Assembly: GCA_001695595.3 (NCBI GenBank)
Contig: MBPM02000038.1
Location: forward strand, 372,001 to 436,000
Direction: 5' to 3'
DNA length: 64,000 nucleotides
Origin: Plasmopara viticola
Lineage: Eukaryota; Oomycota; Peronosporomycetes; Peronosporales; Peronosporaceae
Shown: positions 20,791-32,347 of the stretch, one piece after another
Position numbering within the stretch: position 1 is the stretch's first letter
How the letters are laid out: the number at the start of each line of letters is the position of its first letter
Program-made: the position numbers and the translations under genes
The notes under the pieces: generated by a model
Told to the model about the DNA's origin: nothing
Database searches by the model: none
The model's input: the letters and a program-made list of their open reading frames with translations, nothing else

Positions 20791-21048
20791 CGTTGTATGG
20801 GTGAAAGAACGACTCGTGCACTTGCAAACCCTTTTCAAAATACGACATCACTAAAGCCCTAAAGCACTGTGATCGGCAGCCGCAAGAGCTTCGAAAGGTT
20901 CATTAGACCACTCTTCATCATTTACACAATAACTTAGACTCTAAAACAAAAATTATTCTGTTTTGTTTTGATTTTCGAGGACTTATAAAGATCTGGTAGA
21001 CAGTGAGGGCCGAGAAGTCCAGCAATTATGGCTCAATAAAGAGGCCAT
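20791..21048. other. Gap before the gypsy element
   Basis: No gene, LTR or primer binding site is recognised. It may include decayed 5' sequence of the gypsy element that follows. Confidence 0.25.
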
Positions 21049-23165
21049 ATGGCTGAACGCCCAACTGTAGACCCAATACCTCGTCAACAGAACCGAATAA
21101 GTGCTCTCGACAACAACTAAAATTTACGGTCAACGTCGCACTCAAAATCGCGAGCACCGATTCCGCAAGATAGGGCAAATGCCAATGGTTAAACCGATTT
21201 AACAGTTTAGGCTAATGCAACTCTTTTTGCATCGACAGGACAAGACACAATCTATATGTTAAACCACTGTTGTACCTCACTTAGCAACAATACAAGCTCA
21301 AATACAAGCCCAAATGCAATGGGCTAATGAGCGTTTTGAGTTTCTTGTCGCATCAATAGGCGAGTAAAAGTAAAATGCTTTTCTCGATATGAAGGAAGAT
21401 TTGGCGAAGATATTGAATTGTGGATTTTCGCAACGAAACAGCACTACGCTAACAAGCGCCACTTGATGACAACAGAGTCGTCAGACTTTGTAATGCTTAT
21501 CTCAAGTAATTTAGGCAAATCCGAAATAAGCTGGTACCGTGCCTTTATTATGGACTATGAGCGCATGAACGCGCACAAGACATGGGCACTGTCTGGAACT
21601 CAGTTGCGTACAAGCCTCAGGCAAAAGGAATTTGAGTTTGATCTTCGGAATTGGATTTTTCAGCTGAAGAAGGGGGAAACTATTCGTAAGTGCGTCTCCT
21701 AAATCAAGGACTCGATGTCCCAAAGTGAATTAAAAATCAGTAAATTGGGCAAGCGGTTCTCTTTTCAGGATAGATAAAGAGAAGAAGACGCAAAGATGAT
21801 GAACAGAGGGAGTTCGAGCACTCTCAAGAAGGCCATTTAAGATGCTTCCATTTTAACTTTGATCAAGCCTTTAAAAGGCGAAATCGTAGATCGACTAAGA
21901 CGTTGAAGATGATGCCTTAAGAGTAAGGCTATCGTGCGAACCAGTCACGAATTCAAAACCTAAGACGTTTTGAAAAGAGGAAGAACAAGAGTGACAACTG
22001 GACCAAATCGAATATATGTAACAATTGTGGCGTTGTCGGACACATGTCGCCGCAATGTACCACTGCCAAACGTAATAGAATGATTCATAACATCAAAGGT
22101 ACACGATATGCTGTCTTCGAAGAAAAAGCTAAAGCTGTCAAGACGTTGGTTGAAAGAGACTTGTCATCGGCTTCATTGGTAATGGATGTAGTCTTAAAGG
22201 TGTACCCGAAGACTTGGTGAAGCGACCTAAGCTCGACGTAACCAAGAAAAAGATGATGCCAGTCGACCTTGATTATGACCATGTTGTTGACTCCGTCCGA
22301 TGAAATTTGTGCATTGACGTGCAGATACCGGGTTGCCTTCACATCAAGAACGTTTCAAGTCATGCCTTCTCCTGAAAATAAAGATGTGGTGGCTTCGTGA
22401 GCAAAATCCAGATATCAAATCAACACGGAGCACCACGCCACAATTCGGCTGAGATCGCATAATCAACGTCCGTTCAGATGGACTGCTGAACAACGAAAGG
22501 CTTTAAAAAAAACAGAGCCGTGAGATTTCCATTACTATTGGCAAAAGGCCACCATGGCCAACAAGGAATGACGCAGCTTATTTCTTTTTTTCAATTTTGA
22601 AAATCTGTGTCACGACAAAGGCATTGACGCTGGTCTTGTCGTCAACCAGCATAAATCTAAAAAGGCTGAGCTCTCCAAAAAGCAAGTATGGGAATCACCT
22701 AAGATTTAGTCCGGCGTATGAAACGTAACGCGAGTATGCGCTCAAAGTCCTCGCACAGAGAATCCAAGCGAGACACTTTATTCACAGGAAAAAAAATGCA
22801 CACAAATCTGCTTAAGCCTGTTGCTAAGCCAATTTTTGTCAAACAATGGCGCCAGAGTCCTGAACAGCGCAGGGCCTTCTAAGAACGGACCAACGAGATG
22901 GTTTAGACCGACCTTATTCGACCAATTACGCCTGTCTACTTTGCATCAATGTTTTGCGTCAAGAAGCCTGTAGGATGGACGATTACTGTCAGCTAAAGCT
23001 AGCGACGATCTTGCCGCCGATGCCGATACCGCGTTAGGAAAAAACCGTTGACGCTATGCCCGAAAATCTTTAATTTTCGAGCATGGACATACTTTGGGGC
23101 TTTTGTCAGCTTAAAGTTCGTGATTCAGGTTTTTCATTTTACGCTTTTTCAACCCAAAATGGTCT
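21049..23165 (+). mobile_element. Ty3/gypsy retroelement fragment: gag, zinc knuckle, reverse transcriptase
   Basis: ATG 21049 opens a gag-like region (MAERPTVDPIPRQQ). After decay, a capsid-like stretch of about 95 codons (21418-21702) contains IELWIFATKQHYANK and RAFIMDYERMNAHKTW. A zinc knuckle CNNCGVVGHMSPQC (C-x2-C-x4-H-x4-C) lies at about 22020-22061. The RT follows from about 22890: RPITPVYFAS, KKPVGWT, DYCQLKLATILPPMPIPR and MDILWGFCQLKVRDSG, with many stops. It ends near 23165 within the RT, where viral helicase sequence (PLV-D) begins on the other strand. The same RT segment reappears at 63465-64000. No LTRs were found. Confidence 0.65.
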
Positions 23166-24742
23166 GACTGAGTATCTTTCCACATATAATAGTAACCAAA
23201 ACATTCCATATCATCGACACGACTGTCACTGGCAACGAGACACATATATTGACAATCATTGCCTTCAATTATCGAGCCAAAGTCCTTGTTTTTCAAGATC
23301 ACGCATCATTGACTTCGACAATCTCGAGACCCTTGCGTTAAATTTGCGTGCGATTATCAGTAATGTAAGTCTTAAATTAATTGCCTGTAGAGCGATTGCT
23401 CGAGCCAAAGGCTTTGTCTAGAAGAATTGATAGCTTTCTCTGCCGATTCTTGATAAATTAAGCTGTGATACTCTCTATCGCCGGACACACACGGCTTTTT
23501 TGAAGGCCAACCACAAAACGATGAAAGATACCAAAACCAATATTCTTACCTAATTCCTGCGTTTCTTTGATGAGAGAATCAAGTTTGTCTTTAACAAATT
23601 TCATCTTTAAAGACTGATACAGCATCAATACTACAAAAGACTTATTTCTAAATATGTTCGAGCCACACGTCAGATCGCTTTGATTGATTAGATTCAGGAT
23701 CATACATATGACGAAACCCACTAAATGCATCAATCAAACGAGGGTCGTTCTTGGGGGCGTCGAATGGGTGATGCGGACGGACATCGTAAGACTCATAACT
23801 TGCCAAATGTGCGACTTCGTCGAAAATGACACTTATTTTGGGACGGGCAACTACTGGCTTGTACTTCGGGCTATAATTGTAAAAATGGTCATTTGTACAT
23901 TTGTAATAATTTTCCAGCTGGACTGAACTCAATTGCATCCACTACCTCCTACCCAAAACGAAGCTTTGTTCCATTATTCTATACCACATTGGCTAGCCGA
24001 CGTTATCAATTCGCACAACGATTTCTCGGATCCTTTAGATTCACGTGACGCAACGAAGATAAATCATACAGATCAATTTTGTTGCTCTCGCGATTTAGAT
24101 TCGGAAGCATATTGTGATCGACGATCGTTCTTAAATTCTTGATCTAACCTCATTCTGATCGCAATATTTTCAGTGTATTAGTTCAAGCTTGGCTTCTGAC
24201 ACGATGTTAAGACGTGGGCTCCGGATGTGTGCGACTTCTCGAGATTCCGAGGTTTTTGTTTTGCATCTTTAACCCTCATGATTTCTTAAGTAGGACTCGT
24301 CTGGGAATCCGTCATACGATTCGTTCGTATCAGAAATTGCTATCTTCATCACTGCTATAATCGTCCGATGATACACACATCCATGATTAGTCATGCATGT
24401 AGAAAAATTTCTCTACCTGGCTGTTGAACATATAATTGGCGCCATCTCGCACTGCTTGAGTTAACACCAAGCCACATTTTGGTCTAACAACTTTGTCTTC
24501 GCTGGAACGACCCCATCTTCATTCTCGGAATATTAATCGTCGTCAAAATCATAATTCTTTTATCTGAACTATACTTCTCATTCTTTACCTCGCTATTTTG
24601 GCCACCAGTGATTCATCCAGTTCTGGAACTTTAGTTACTTTGGCAATGAAAGCGTCGACGGGCTCGAACACCGATGGTATTGGTGAATCAACAACCTCAG
24701 CGACGACTGGAGTATTGATTATTTGTGGTATTTCTTTTACAG
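23165..24742 (-). pseudogene. D5/SF3-like helicase remnant, type 3 (PLV-D)
   Basis: This is the only gene left of the fourth virus copy and aligns with PLV-C 56419-57900. In order on the minus strand: an N-terminal acidic/proline region with INTPVVAEVVDSP and VPELDES, a decayed middle, LIDAFSGFRHMYDPE and DVWLEHI (about 23700), a CPAIES stretch with QELGKNIGFG where SEQGTGKN-type Walker A is expected, a decayed NRKGLEIVEVND stretch, and YMCLVASDSRVDDMECFGYYY (about 23250), which fits the NDRRY..x..ASD region of phage- and giant-virus-type helicases. The position equivalent to the PLV-C start ATG is CTG here (24740-24742). The 3' side is cut by the gypsy element at 23165. Confidence 0.55.
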
Positions 24743-24899
24743 TCTCACTCTACACGACAACAAATTCCTTATCCAAAGTAATTGCATGCTTACCGCATCA
24801 TTTTTCATTGCGAACAAGCTTACACTGCTATTTAGAAACAATGTCTTTAGATAGGTCATTAAGGTATTATCGTTCGGGTGTTGCCCTCCGTGTCAATTT

Positions 24900-25400
24900 T
24901 AAGTGAGTCACCGCTAAGTCACCATGAGTCACGACTAGGTCACCACTATGGTGTCTGGTCAGCATATATTGCTTTGATGTCTATTCATTTTCTAGTCATT
25001 GTGGAACAATCTCTGTTTTACTGAGTCACCATGAAGCACCACTTTTATCGATAATCAATTCATCATAATTACAAGGTATACTTTGATAGAGGACACATAC
25101 ATCATCTGTTATGGAAATTACATAACGCGGTGACGTAGTGACTCTTATATCTAAAGTTACACTGAGTGGAAGGTGGCAACGACTTATTTACTTTCTAACA
25201 TTTTTTTTGGAATACCGGCTTTTGTCGATAAAAGCTGATACTAAATTGGATCGTGTATCTACTCCGTTTGAACACTAAACCGAAGCTGGACATCAAGTTC
25301 TGATCGCTGACGACGTCAAATAGAAAAATGTCCACGTTTTCACTGGTACGTTCTGTGGTGACTCTTGTCCCAAAGGGTTGGAATGTATGTAAAAATGCCT
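24900..25400 (-). other. Outer end of left arm, deletion scar of a family gene
   Basis: The outermost part (24900-25060) has repeated GAGTCACC/AAGTCACC words matching 56130-56290. Sequence matching 55960-56040 (AAAAGCCGGTATTCC-type) at 25200-25290 runs directly into sequence matching 55020-55075 (TGACTCTTGTCCCAAAG) at 25360, so the gene present at 55147-55856 in the right arm has been lost here. No coding sequence remains. Confidence 0.5.
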
Positions 25401-25407
25401 TTCTCAT

Positions 25408-25462
25408 CCATTCATTGTCCACTCATCGTCCGCTCAAATATTTCGTATAAGAGCAACAAGAT
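25408..25462 (-). repeat. MITE-like repeat fragment
   Basis: The sequence GTCCACTCATCGTCCGCTC followed by a short spacer and TATAAGAGCAACAAGA is one half of the imperfect inverted-repeat element described at 54866-55012. Confidence 0.4.
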
Positions 25463-25469
25463 TACCTCA

Positions 25470-25777
25470 AAAGCGATGGAGACATGCAATCTTCTTGTGC
25501 TTCATCACAAAACATATCTGGATCCTCTACACTACGAAACGCTTTCATCACGAGCGGTTCTAGTAGCTCCTTCTTTTAATCAGCTGAAATCACGGTCTTT
25601 GTACTGCGCAACCAAAACCTTTAAGAAAAGCTCGACCTCGTCACGCGAGCTGCCATCGCATAATGCCACTGCGTGTGTGCGTACCTTGTATTGTTGCTGA
25701 TCGATCGATTCTGCTCCGCAGCTCCAGGTATTATGGTGACAAATGAAAACTGGTAGCTTAGACCGTCGTGAAAACAT
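25470..25777 (-). pseudogene. Unidentified decayed gene of the left arm
   Basis: The minus strand encodes a hydrophilic stretch with QYKVRTHAVALCDGSSRDE and VELFLKVLVAQYKDRDFS, then a TAA and a further piece. The counterpart at 54570-54850 (plus strand) keeps traces such as GAADRSATDTGYACMHY and LRFL. It lies divergent from the multi-pass membrane gene. I do not recognise the family. Confidence 0.3.
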
Positions 25778-26040
25778 GCATCTCGCGAGAGAGTGCCACC
25801 CGATTGATCGAGTCGCGACGAATACTTGCCGTATCCATCGACCTCGTCGGGGGCTAGAGTTTCGTTACTAAATTAGAAACTAAAGACTGAGCCCCCCCAT
25901 TTCGGCAGACATTACACGCAATATCCTGCCGAGAAAAATAGCTGTTCTCGCAATGTTGTGCAAGGTCATGTTGAGTAAGGTAACGTGTTTGTAAAGGTTA
26001 CTGATCGAACGTCCAACGAGCAATCGCGACGTCGCTCGCA

Positions 26041-28033
26041 ATGCACTGGAAAGTTCGCAAAGAACTCGATGCGCTCTGCTGTTATCAGCACTGGATGTTT
26101 GACATCTCTAATACAAGACGCGATGGCTCGGACCAAATAATGCCTTTGCATTTAGCTTAAATCTACCATGTTGCGATTTGATCAGCCTCAAGCAAAGCAA
26201 AATTAAGCAACGATTCGACTGGGTGGTAAGTCTTTCACGACACTTGCAATCTGCAAACTCTTACTCAATCTAGCAACAGTCGAAGTGCTACTTCTCTATA
26301 CACTTACATTCTAACAGCCAATTGTTCAGCTCCAACGATTTAGTCGAAGAAATGACCCCCCAATCTCGACGATAAATGTAAAGAGCGACATCCGAGTTGA
26401 TGCAATGGCGTGGGTAGCATGTACCCTGCTCTACATCTTTCGACGGCCACCACTATGTCAAGATGCAATGGTCGCACGATTCTTGCATAAGTATCGATTG
26501 AACGCGCCTCTCGTGACGACCACTAAGATGGCCGCACCAATGTCTGGGGCCGAGCGCGAGTTACGGACACTTCTCAATGTCATTGGCAAGAGTGTTCCTC
26601 TTTGTCGAGTAGTGTGTGTGGGAGGCGTGGCAATCGAGCAACATTCAGCGCACAGGGCGTTAAGACCAATCTTTGGGTGTGCTAGGCCAGACATTGCAAT
26701 CAAAATGTAGCTTTCGTCGGCCATTTTGCGACCGGTTTTGCCACTTTCAAATGGACAAAGCTCGTCTCTCGGTCGATGATGTCGAAGTATTTGGAATGCA
26801 TTTTTGAGTTCGTCAAAATGCCATGAATTCCTTTACTTGTCTACCGTCTCGTTCGACAGCTGCCAAAAGAGAGTCGTACCTCGGGCGAATGCAAGTAAGC
26901 ACGGCGCGAAATCTAGCGTGTTCCGTTTTTTTACAATGTCCTGATTTTCATTGACATTGTGCTGCTGATGTTGCACATGTGGACAAGTGTAGAGCTTTCT
27001 CAACGTCTAATCCTTTTACCCTATGAGCGTTCATCTACAAAGCAAAGAATGCGCGAATGGATGGAAGCAGAAACTTCTACGACACAATTTGCATGCTCCC
27101 TCGTACACAGTGCGCCCGTGGCGATATTCTCAATATTATCAGGTCTTTTACCGTGGCTTTTGCTTCTTTCTCACACTGCGGTATGGGAACTAAGGATACA
27201 TGAGGCATCACTTTCATTTGCCGAGATCCATACACTCTTATCGGGACTACGGGTGGAAGGCCTCCTTTTGCAAGTGATACAATTTATATGGGGGATCTTT
27301 GTTCTTAACGAGCGTACATGGTCACAACGCGTACGTCCATTTCCAGTAGCGAACTCGTAGCTGTTGTCCTTATCGCAGGCTACCTGCTTCGTCATCGTAC
27401 GCTTTCGATTTTACCTACAAACTGCTGCGTTTCCAGGACGTTGGTCAGTAATGCGTTTGAAGATAGAGTATTTTTGCTACTAACGCTTTTGTACAACTTC
27501 GATATGTGGATGATCTACAGCCCTTCAATCGAACTATTGTGCCTCGCCCTACTCATCACAAGCATGGGCTTTGTCAATCGATACCTTTATTTGACTATCA
27601 TCGCCGAAAAGGGAAGCAAGCGAATACTGCTGTTGTTGGCGTTGATAAAAGTAAACACCCGGAGTCTTTTTCGTCTCAGGCTCCAAGTCGGATGGTCTTT
27701 TCATCCGCTCAGGCTTCAATGGCAGGGTACTAACGCCTGCCACTTGAAGAACTCCTTGATCTCTTAATTCGATCGAAACACATTGTTTGAAGTGGTGCGA
27801 CAACCGTTATGTAGGAGAAAACTGTTGGTGACGAGCAATATCTTTGTACAGTGTCTAGCGCATGGCGTGTTGCTTGAAAGTGATCGATTTTGAGCACTCG
27901 TCAGGGTTTTTATCGTGTTTTGCCGATGTACGAGCTCGTGGATGCAAATGTCGATCGACCAAGCAAAGAATCGCTGGGTGAAGAGACGAATGGATCTCCT
28001 AAGCGACGGAGGTATACAGTTGATCTAGAGTAG
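26041..28033 (+). pseudogene. Multi-pass membrane protein (left-arm copy, decayed)
   Basis: The counterpart of 52271-54284. The frame from ATG 26041 (MHWKVRK) is soon broken; recognisable pieces are the loop region MAAPMSGAERELRTLLNVIGK (two parts, about 26530), a membrane pair near 27120-27180 (VAIFSILSGLLPWLLLL), WMIYSPSIELLCLALLITSM in two parts (about 27505) and a cytoplasmic tail ending SPKRRRYTVDLE before the TAG at 28031. There are at least six frameshifts. The family resembles the large, poorly described groups of polytopic membrane proteins in oomycete genomes; no transport or enzyme motif is visible. Confidence 0.5.
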
Positions 28034-28099
28034 AGTATTGCCTGTATGCATACCAATATATCGTGAAACGAATATTTTGTTGCAGATTGAACTGACCTG

Positions 28100-28540
28100 A
28101 TGGATATCGACACCAAGAAGCAAAGTACTTTTGATCCGATAGAAGATCGAGAAGGTAGCCGTTGCTCACTAGTGTGTTCTACTTTTGAAACACTGCGATT
28201 GATCCAGTGGTTTGGGTAAATGGGGTATTGGCCAAGAGTGTCACGATCAGACGTGCAAAAGGCTCGGCGCACAGAAGTACGTAATTGACGATATAAACGA
28301 CTCAACTTGAACCGATCTATGTATTGTGCAAAAAATCTTCCTGAAGAAGGCGACAGTGTCTTGTTTGGGAAATACGGCAAAGCACCAATCGAGGTAGCAG
28401 ACGACAAAAATGGAGACGATGGGTTGGATGAGCTGCGGTAGGACATTATTGTCGGTTTTTGAAAAACGTTGCTATATGACGAACGCGACCGAAAGCTTAA
28501 CTATAAGTCATTCTATCATTTTCTGACTGATTGTTGATTG
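28100..28540 (+). pseudogene. Acidic protein of unknown function (left-arm copy)
   Basis: From ATG 28100 (MDIDTKKQSTFDPIE) the frame has stops after LIQWFG and in later parts but stays alignable with 51754-52140 on the other arm. Conserved pieces are SRCSLVC, FETLR, the acidic stretch DDKNGDDGLDELR and YDERDRKLNYKS. It follows the membrane protein in the same direction at about 65 bp. A splice-like junction (TTGTTGCAG before 28086) could join the two genes, but this cannot be settled. About 240 bp after it (28541-28786) are non-coding. Confidence 0.35.
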
Positions 28541-28786
28541 AAGAACACGACGGTTAGTTGAATATCCGCCAGAAACAAGAATGCAAGGGTACATGAGTAT
28601 GAGACACGATCAACGATAGATCGACGATATGCAATGGCATTATTGCGTCGAAGCTCGAGTGCTTCGAGAGGTAAAAAGTGACTGATGAAAACTAGAGTCG
28701 GATGAAAGCGCTATGGATTAAAGCAAAGCGCTATAGTCAGAGCACTGCAGATGACGCGAAGATTAAAGAATAAAGTATCATGACGA

Positions 28787-29398
28787 ATGCTTAAGATAGT
28801 TAAATCTAAGCGGAAAATAGCGATCATAATTTTTCATGAACTTAGACTTCTTAGCTCCAATTTATGTTATGAAATAACATGGCGTGTTTTGTCTGAATTG
28901 CTAAATGAGCCAAAGGTGGCACTTTTGCACCGCGTAGTAAGGAATATTGGGCCTAAATTGGCGTGGCGATTGTTGCGTGAAACGCTGCGGCTAGAGAAGG
29001 ATGGTGGGCAGTGTGTGAATGCCGTGGCCAGCGGCAAACCCGAGCTTTTCTTTGTGGTAGACGAGGTTCCACACGAATACAAATCGCGGCGCCGTACGCC
29101 TGGAGGTGTGTTTCTTGCGCTACTCAAGATAAAGTTGCCGAAAGAAGTGTATCGAACGATCTACGAGGTGGAGGACAAGAAGAAAAAGGACGCTAAGAAG
29201 CGTGCTCGCAATCGCCAGCGACAGAGGATAGACCATACATTGGCCAAGTTGGCCTTTGATGACCTAACACTTGCCCCAGATAATGGAAACCTTGTGGCTG
29301 ACACAGCAATGATAGCCAAGGACGGTGAAGTAGCATGGGGTAGTGGTGGCAGAGCAATTGGTGATCGGCTGAGAAGCGGGGCGATGATAAAATTCTAA
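28787..29398 (+). CDS. PHAX-type RNA-binding domain protein
   Basis: This is an intact 203-residue frame from ATG 28787. Residues about 35-125 follow the pattern of the RNA-binding domain of PHAX, the phosphorylated adaptor for snRNA export: LSELLNEPKVALLHRVVRNI, then LLRETLRLEKDGG, then SRRRTPGGVFLALLK, the most diagnostic motif. A very basic helix (KKKKDAKKRARNRQRQR) follows and may serve nuclear localisation or RNA contact. In PHAX this domain binds single-stranded or cap-proximal RNA in the nucleus. The counterpart in the right arm has lost most of the domain by a roughly 0.5-kb deletion (junction near 51292). There is no intron in the frame. Whether this is the genome's only PHAX gene cannot be told from the window. 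Confidence 0.7.
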   Translation: MLKIVKSKRKIAIIIFHELRLLSSNLCYEITWRVLSELLNEPKVALLHRVVRNIGPKLAWRLLRETLRLEKDGGQCVNAVASGKPELFFVVDEVPHEYKSRRRTPGGVFLALLKIKLPKEVYRTIYEVEDKKKKDAKKRARNRQRQRIDHTLAKLAFDDLTLAPDNGNLVADTAMIAKDGEVAWGSGGRAIGDRLRSGAMIKF

Positions 29399-29466
29399 GA
29401 GCTTGTGGCTGCACTTGCAAATTGAGAGGCCAAGGCGAAGCTTGCATTAGCATAAGTTTAAGATAT

Positions 29467-30090
29467 TCAAAAACCTTCCCCAAGGCTCGAAACTGAAGCT
29501 CGAGAAGCAAATTTTATATAGAATTTGTGACACAAAATAGTGTGTACAATTTCACTGGTACTACAGCAGAGACAACTCAAGCTGCTTGCTTGAAATTCAA
29601 TAAATCCTTTGACCTCCCGCTTCAACAGCATGTCGACTGCCGCATCGTCCACCATTTTATTGCTTAAATTGTCATGAAGGTAATGCACCATTGGCAAGTG
29701 TCTACCGTACAGAGCTGCTCGCGCAACACCCCGAAACGTTCCTTTTGGGTAATACTTGGCCCGTAACCATTTCACACCCGCGTAGTGCCCTCGTGCTGCC
29801 GCAGTTTTTAGCGCTGTTTGAAGCTAAAATTGTTTAAAACTCCGTTTTAAGTCGGAAGACCAGTGCAAAAGATGTATCTTTTCACGAGCTGCAGCGTGTT
29901 CGAACAAGTGTAAAGACTGCGAGTCCAAGGGCTAATGTCGTCTGGCCACAGCAACGGACAAGACCTATGACACGTCCAAGAAAGCCTTTAATTGAACGAT
30001 GACGTGATCAAGAGCCTCAACGTGTGGATTTTCGCGCACCACAACGTCGATGCAGAGAAATTTCGGGCGAGACGAAGAGGCGCTTGACAT
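29467..30090 (-). pseudogene. Ankyrin-repeat protein (left-arm copy, internally deleted)
   Basis: The N-terminal part on the minus strand (FLCIDVVVRENPHVEAL) and the first repeats (GVKWLRAKYYPKG, LPMVHYLHDNLSN) run directly into the C-terminal part of the right-arm gene (LKREVKGF). About 1.2 kb of repeats found at 49860-51100 is missing. Stops are also present in the N-terminal part. See the right-arm copy for the domain description. Confidence 0.55.
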
Positions 30091-30249
30091 GCTTGATGGT
30101 ATATGAAAAGGGTCATAATACTACTACTTTCTTGGACTATTAATACCTTTGGTAATGTAATAAATGAGCATGAACTGAGAGTAGAACTCGGGTTTGTTAC
30201 TAACAAAAGGAAATTAAGCCGAGCATTAGCTGCCCGAGTAGCTGGCCTA

Positions 30250-31167
30250 CCACTTCTGGAGCGGCAATGGCACAAAAGGCATCATGAGGCTCATGGAAGT
30301 CATGGAATTAAATGTTAATGGTGGACACCCACGTGAGGCAGAAAATAGTTCCTTGAAAGCCGACTTGGGAAGCAAATTTTCACGATCTGGAACACAAACA
30401 CTGAACTCGACATCTTCGTCTTGACTCTTTATTGACCAGCAGCTGGCATTGTCCACCTTAAAGTTGTTCGAGTATGGTATACTGTTCACCATTTAACAAG
30501 ACAATCACATCGCTTTTTTCATCCGACCAAGTCCACTTTGCCGTCGTTAACACCGTTCCGAGGCCATCGAATGGTACGATTTGATTAGTAGCTAAGCATC
30601 CATTTGTAGCGATACTGTCTCCATCTTCCAAAGAACCCACGGTCCATTGGTAGCCTCGTCCGTTTGACATGGCTACATTCTGTCGGATAGTAGCACGACG
30701 CCTGAAAAGACCGTCATTATAGCATTAAACGGTAGCGACGAATCGTTAGCTTTTCGTGGGTACAGAATTCCACTTATGCTCATGTTACTACTGCCTACAT
30801 TAACAGACTGCTGGTCTACGTTGTGCGCTTCATCAAACCATTCAGTCAATCTCTTCTGAGGCTCAGTAAAATACTGAACACTCGAAGATGAAGCAAAAGC
30901 CGCTACGAAAGTGGAATCATTGTCATCCACCGCGCTTTGGTTATTCATGATATCGTTGTGCTTCAGAGCGAGCACTAGGAGAACAACGAATACGACAAAG
31001 CCCACGGTCACTAAACAAGGAGCCCAAGCACAGAGGGTGAAAAGCCGTTGCTCTTTGACGGGGTTCGAATCGTCATCGTTGTGGTCATAGCTTGAGTTGA
31101 GCGAAACCGTACTCAGCGTTGCCGCCAGCTTCGGTCGCTTAATGGGCTCTGCACCTTTGCCATCCAT
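30250..31167 (-). pseudogene. Single-pass membrane protein, unknown family (left-arm copy)
   Basis: From ATG 31167 the frame encodes a hydrophilic N-terminus (MDGKGAEPIKRPKLAAT), a membrane helix (LVTVGFVVFVVLLVLAL, about residues 53-69) and an outer region with TEWFDEAHNVDQQ and SISGILYPRKAND. A single-base deletion near 30686 ends the frame; the homologous continuation (WTVGSLEDGDSIATNGCLA, KVDNASCWSIKSQDEDVEF) lies in other frames to about 30250. The right-arm copy has the missing base but carries a different deletion. No known domain is recognised. Confidence 0.5.
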
Positions 31168-31298
31168 TTTTCAAGTGGCAACAATGGAGCATTATAACGA
31201 AAGCGACAGCATCGTAGCGTCCCAACTAACTGTAGCACATCTGGAAGTAAAGGCCTTTAACAGTCCCTACTACGTTTGTTGCGTTATTTTTCAAACGT

Positions 31299-31961
31299 TC
31301 ACAAAGATTGTTTATTGCGCGTTAACAGCATGCATTTTCTCTTATCATTTGAATCGAGGCAGCGTATCGGCCTAAAGGAGCAGAATTCGCCTGTAGTCAT
31401 GGGCGCTTCCAGATACTCGCAGCTATTAAGCTTTTGAATTGGTGGATCAGTATCCACCGCCGGCTCGAATTCTGACAAAACCGTAAGCTCTACTGTCGAT
31501 TGCTTGCCGTGAATTGTCAGCACAGGATCAGTGGCTTTCACCTCAGCGTTCTCACTCATGACTGGAGTCATCTGCAATCGCGCTCGAAGCCAATCTTCAG
31601 CGCACATTGCGAACGAATCTTCGTAAAACATAAATTGCAGTGGCTTGCATTGTACGTCAAACTCTGAGTAACGCTGCGGCCAGAACGCTGTGTGCAACGT
31701 GTCTGCCAGTGTATACAGCGGTGGAATGTTTTGTATCATCAACCACGTTGCGTTTGTACCAGTGGCCATCGGCACCTACGATGATTTCCTAGACCAATCA
31801 CTTTGCTTGCACCTGTTGGAGATACTACCCTACATCGAAATGAAGTCTATGTGAGCAATTTGACTACTGCGGTCTTAAGTCGCCTAAATCCATTCACTCT
31901 TTCTGTTGAAGTCAATTTAGTGTTCAAGCGCATATTGTATCATATACACTCCAGATTATTG
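31299..31961 (-). pseudogene. 193-residue-type protein, left-arm copy with stop in exon 1
   Basis: The second exon (31775-31299) is identical in every base to the right-arm copy. The first exon (about 31933-31829) has a TAG in place of GAG within LLTET-type sequence, so the spliced product is broken. See the right-arm entry at 47565 for the gene model. Confidence 0.5.
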
Positions 31962-31984
31962 GACTACTGAACACTACTGTACAT

Positions 31985-32076
31985 CATCGCTGTCTCTAAG
32001 GGTGTCTAAGGGTACTCTCGATGCTCTTAGATGCGAAGAAGAGCGGACGATGAGCGGACGAAATGCATTCTTGCAT
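31985..32076 (+). repeat. MITE-like repeat fragment
   Basis: This contains GGGTACTCTCGATGCTCTTA followed by GAGCGGACGATGAGCGGACG, one arm of the element described at 54866-55012. The mirrored copy is at 47424-47512. In each arm it lies between the small membrane protein gene and the 193-residue protein gene. Confidence 0.4.
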
Positions 32077-32110
32077 ATGGAATCAGACAAATATTTATCG
32101 TGCGAAGATT

Positions 32111-32341
32111 CTATTCTCTTCTATTGCTTCGTGATCTTCTTATGCATCCACAAATCAGGCTAAATCTGTATCCATACTGCTTTAGAATCACATGGACGAG
32201 AGCGATAATGACGCCTAGAATCGAGCAACTTAGAGCAACCAGTAAATACGAATCTAGTTCTCCTTTTTTGCTTTCGTGGGCGATAGTGAATTTGAACCTA
32301 GCAATCGCCACAGGCTGGAGAACGACTTCGAAGCTGTCCAA
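32111..32341 (-). CDS. Small membrane protein (left-arm copy)
   Basis: The frame is open for 76 codons and parallel to 47136-47387. It has two hydrophobic segments; the stronger one is SYLLVALSCSILGVIIALVH, followed by a basic tail (KQYGYRFSLICGCIRRSRSN). The two arm copies differ at about 15 residues but neither has a stop, which supports real coding. The start is uncertain: this copy lacks the TTTAG acceptor-like sequence found at 47144-47156. Function unknown. Confidence 0.45.
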   Translation of the reverse strand: MDSFEVVLQPVAIARFKFTIAHESKKGELDSYLLVALSCSILGVIIALVHVILKQYGYRFSLICGCIRRSRSNRRE

Positions 32342-32347
32342 AAAAAA

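Noticed and set aside
27910..28446. 178-codon minus-strand frame
   Set aside because: It lies antisense to the end of the membrane protein and the acidic protein gene; only the plus strand is conserved between the arms.
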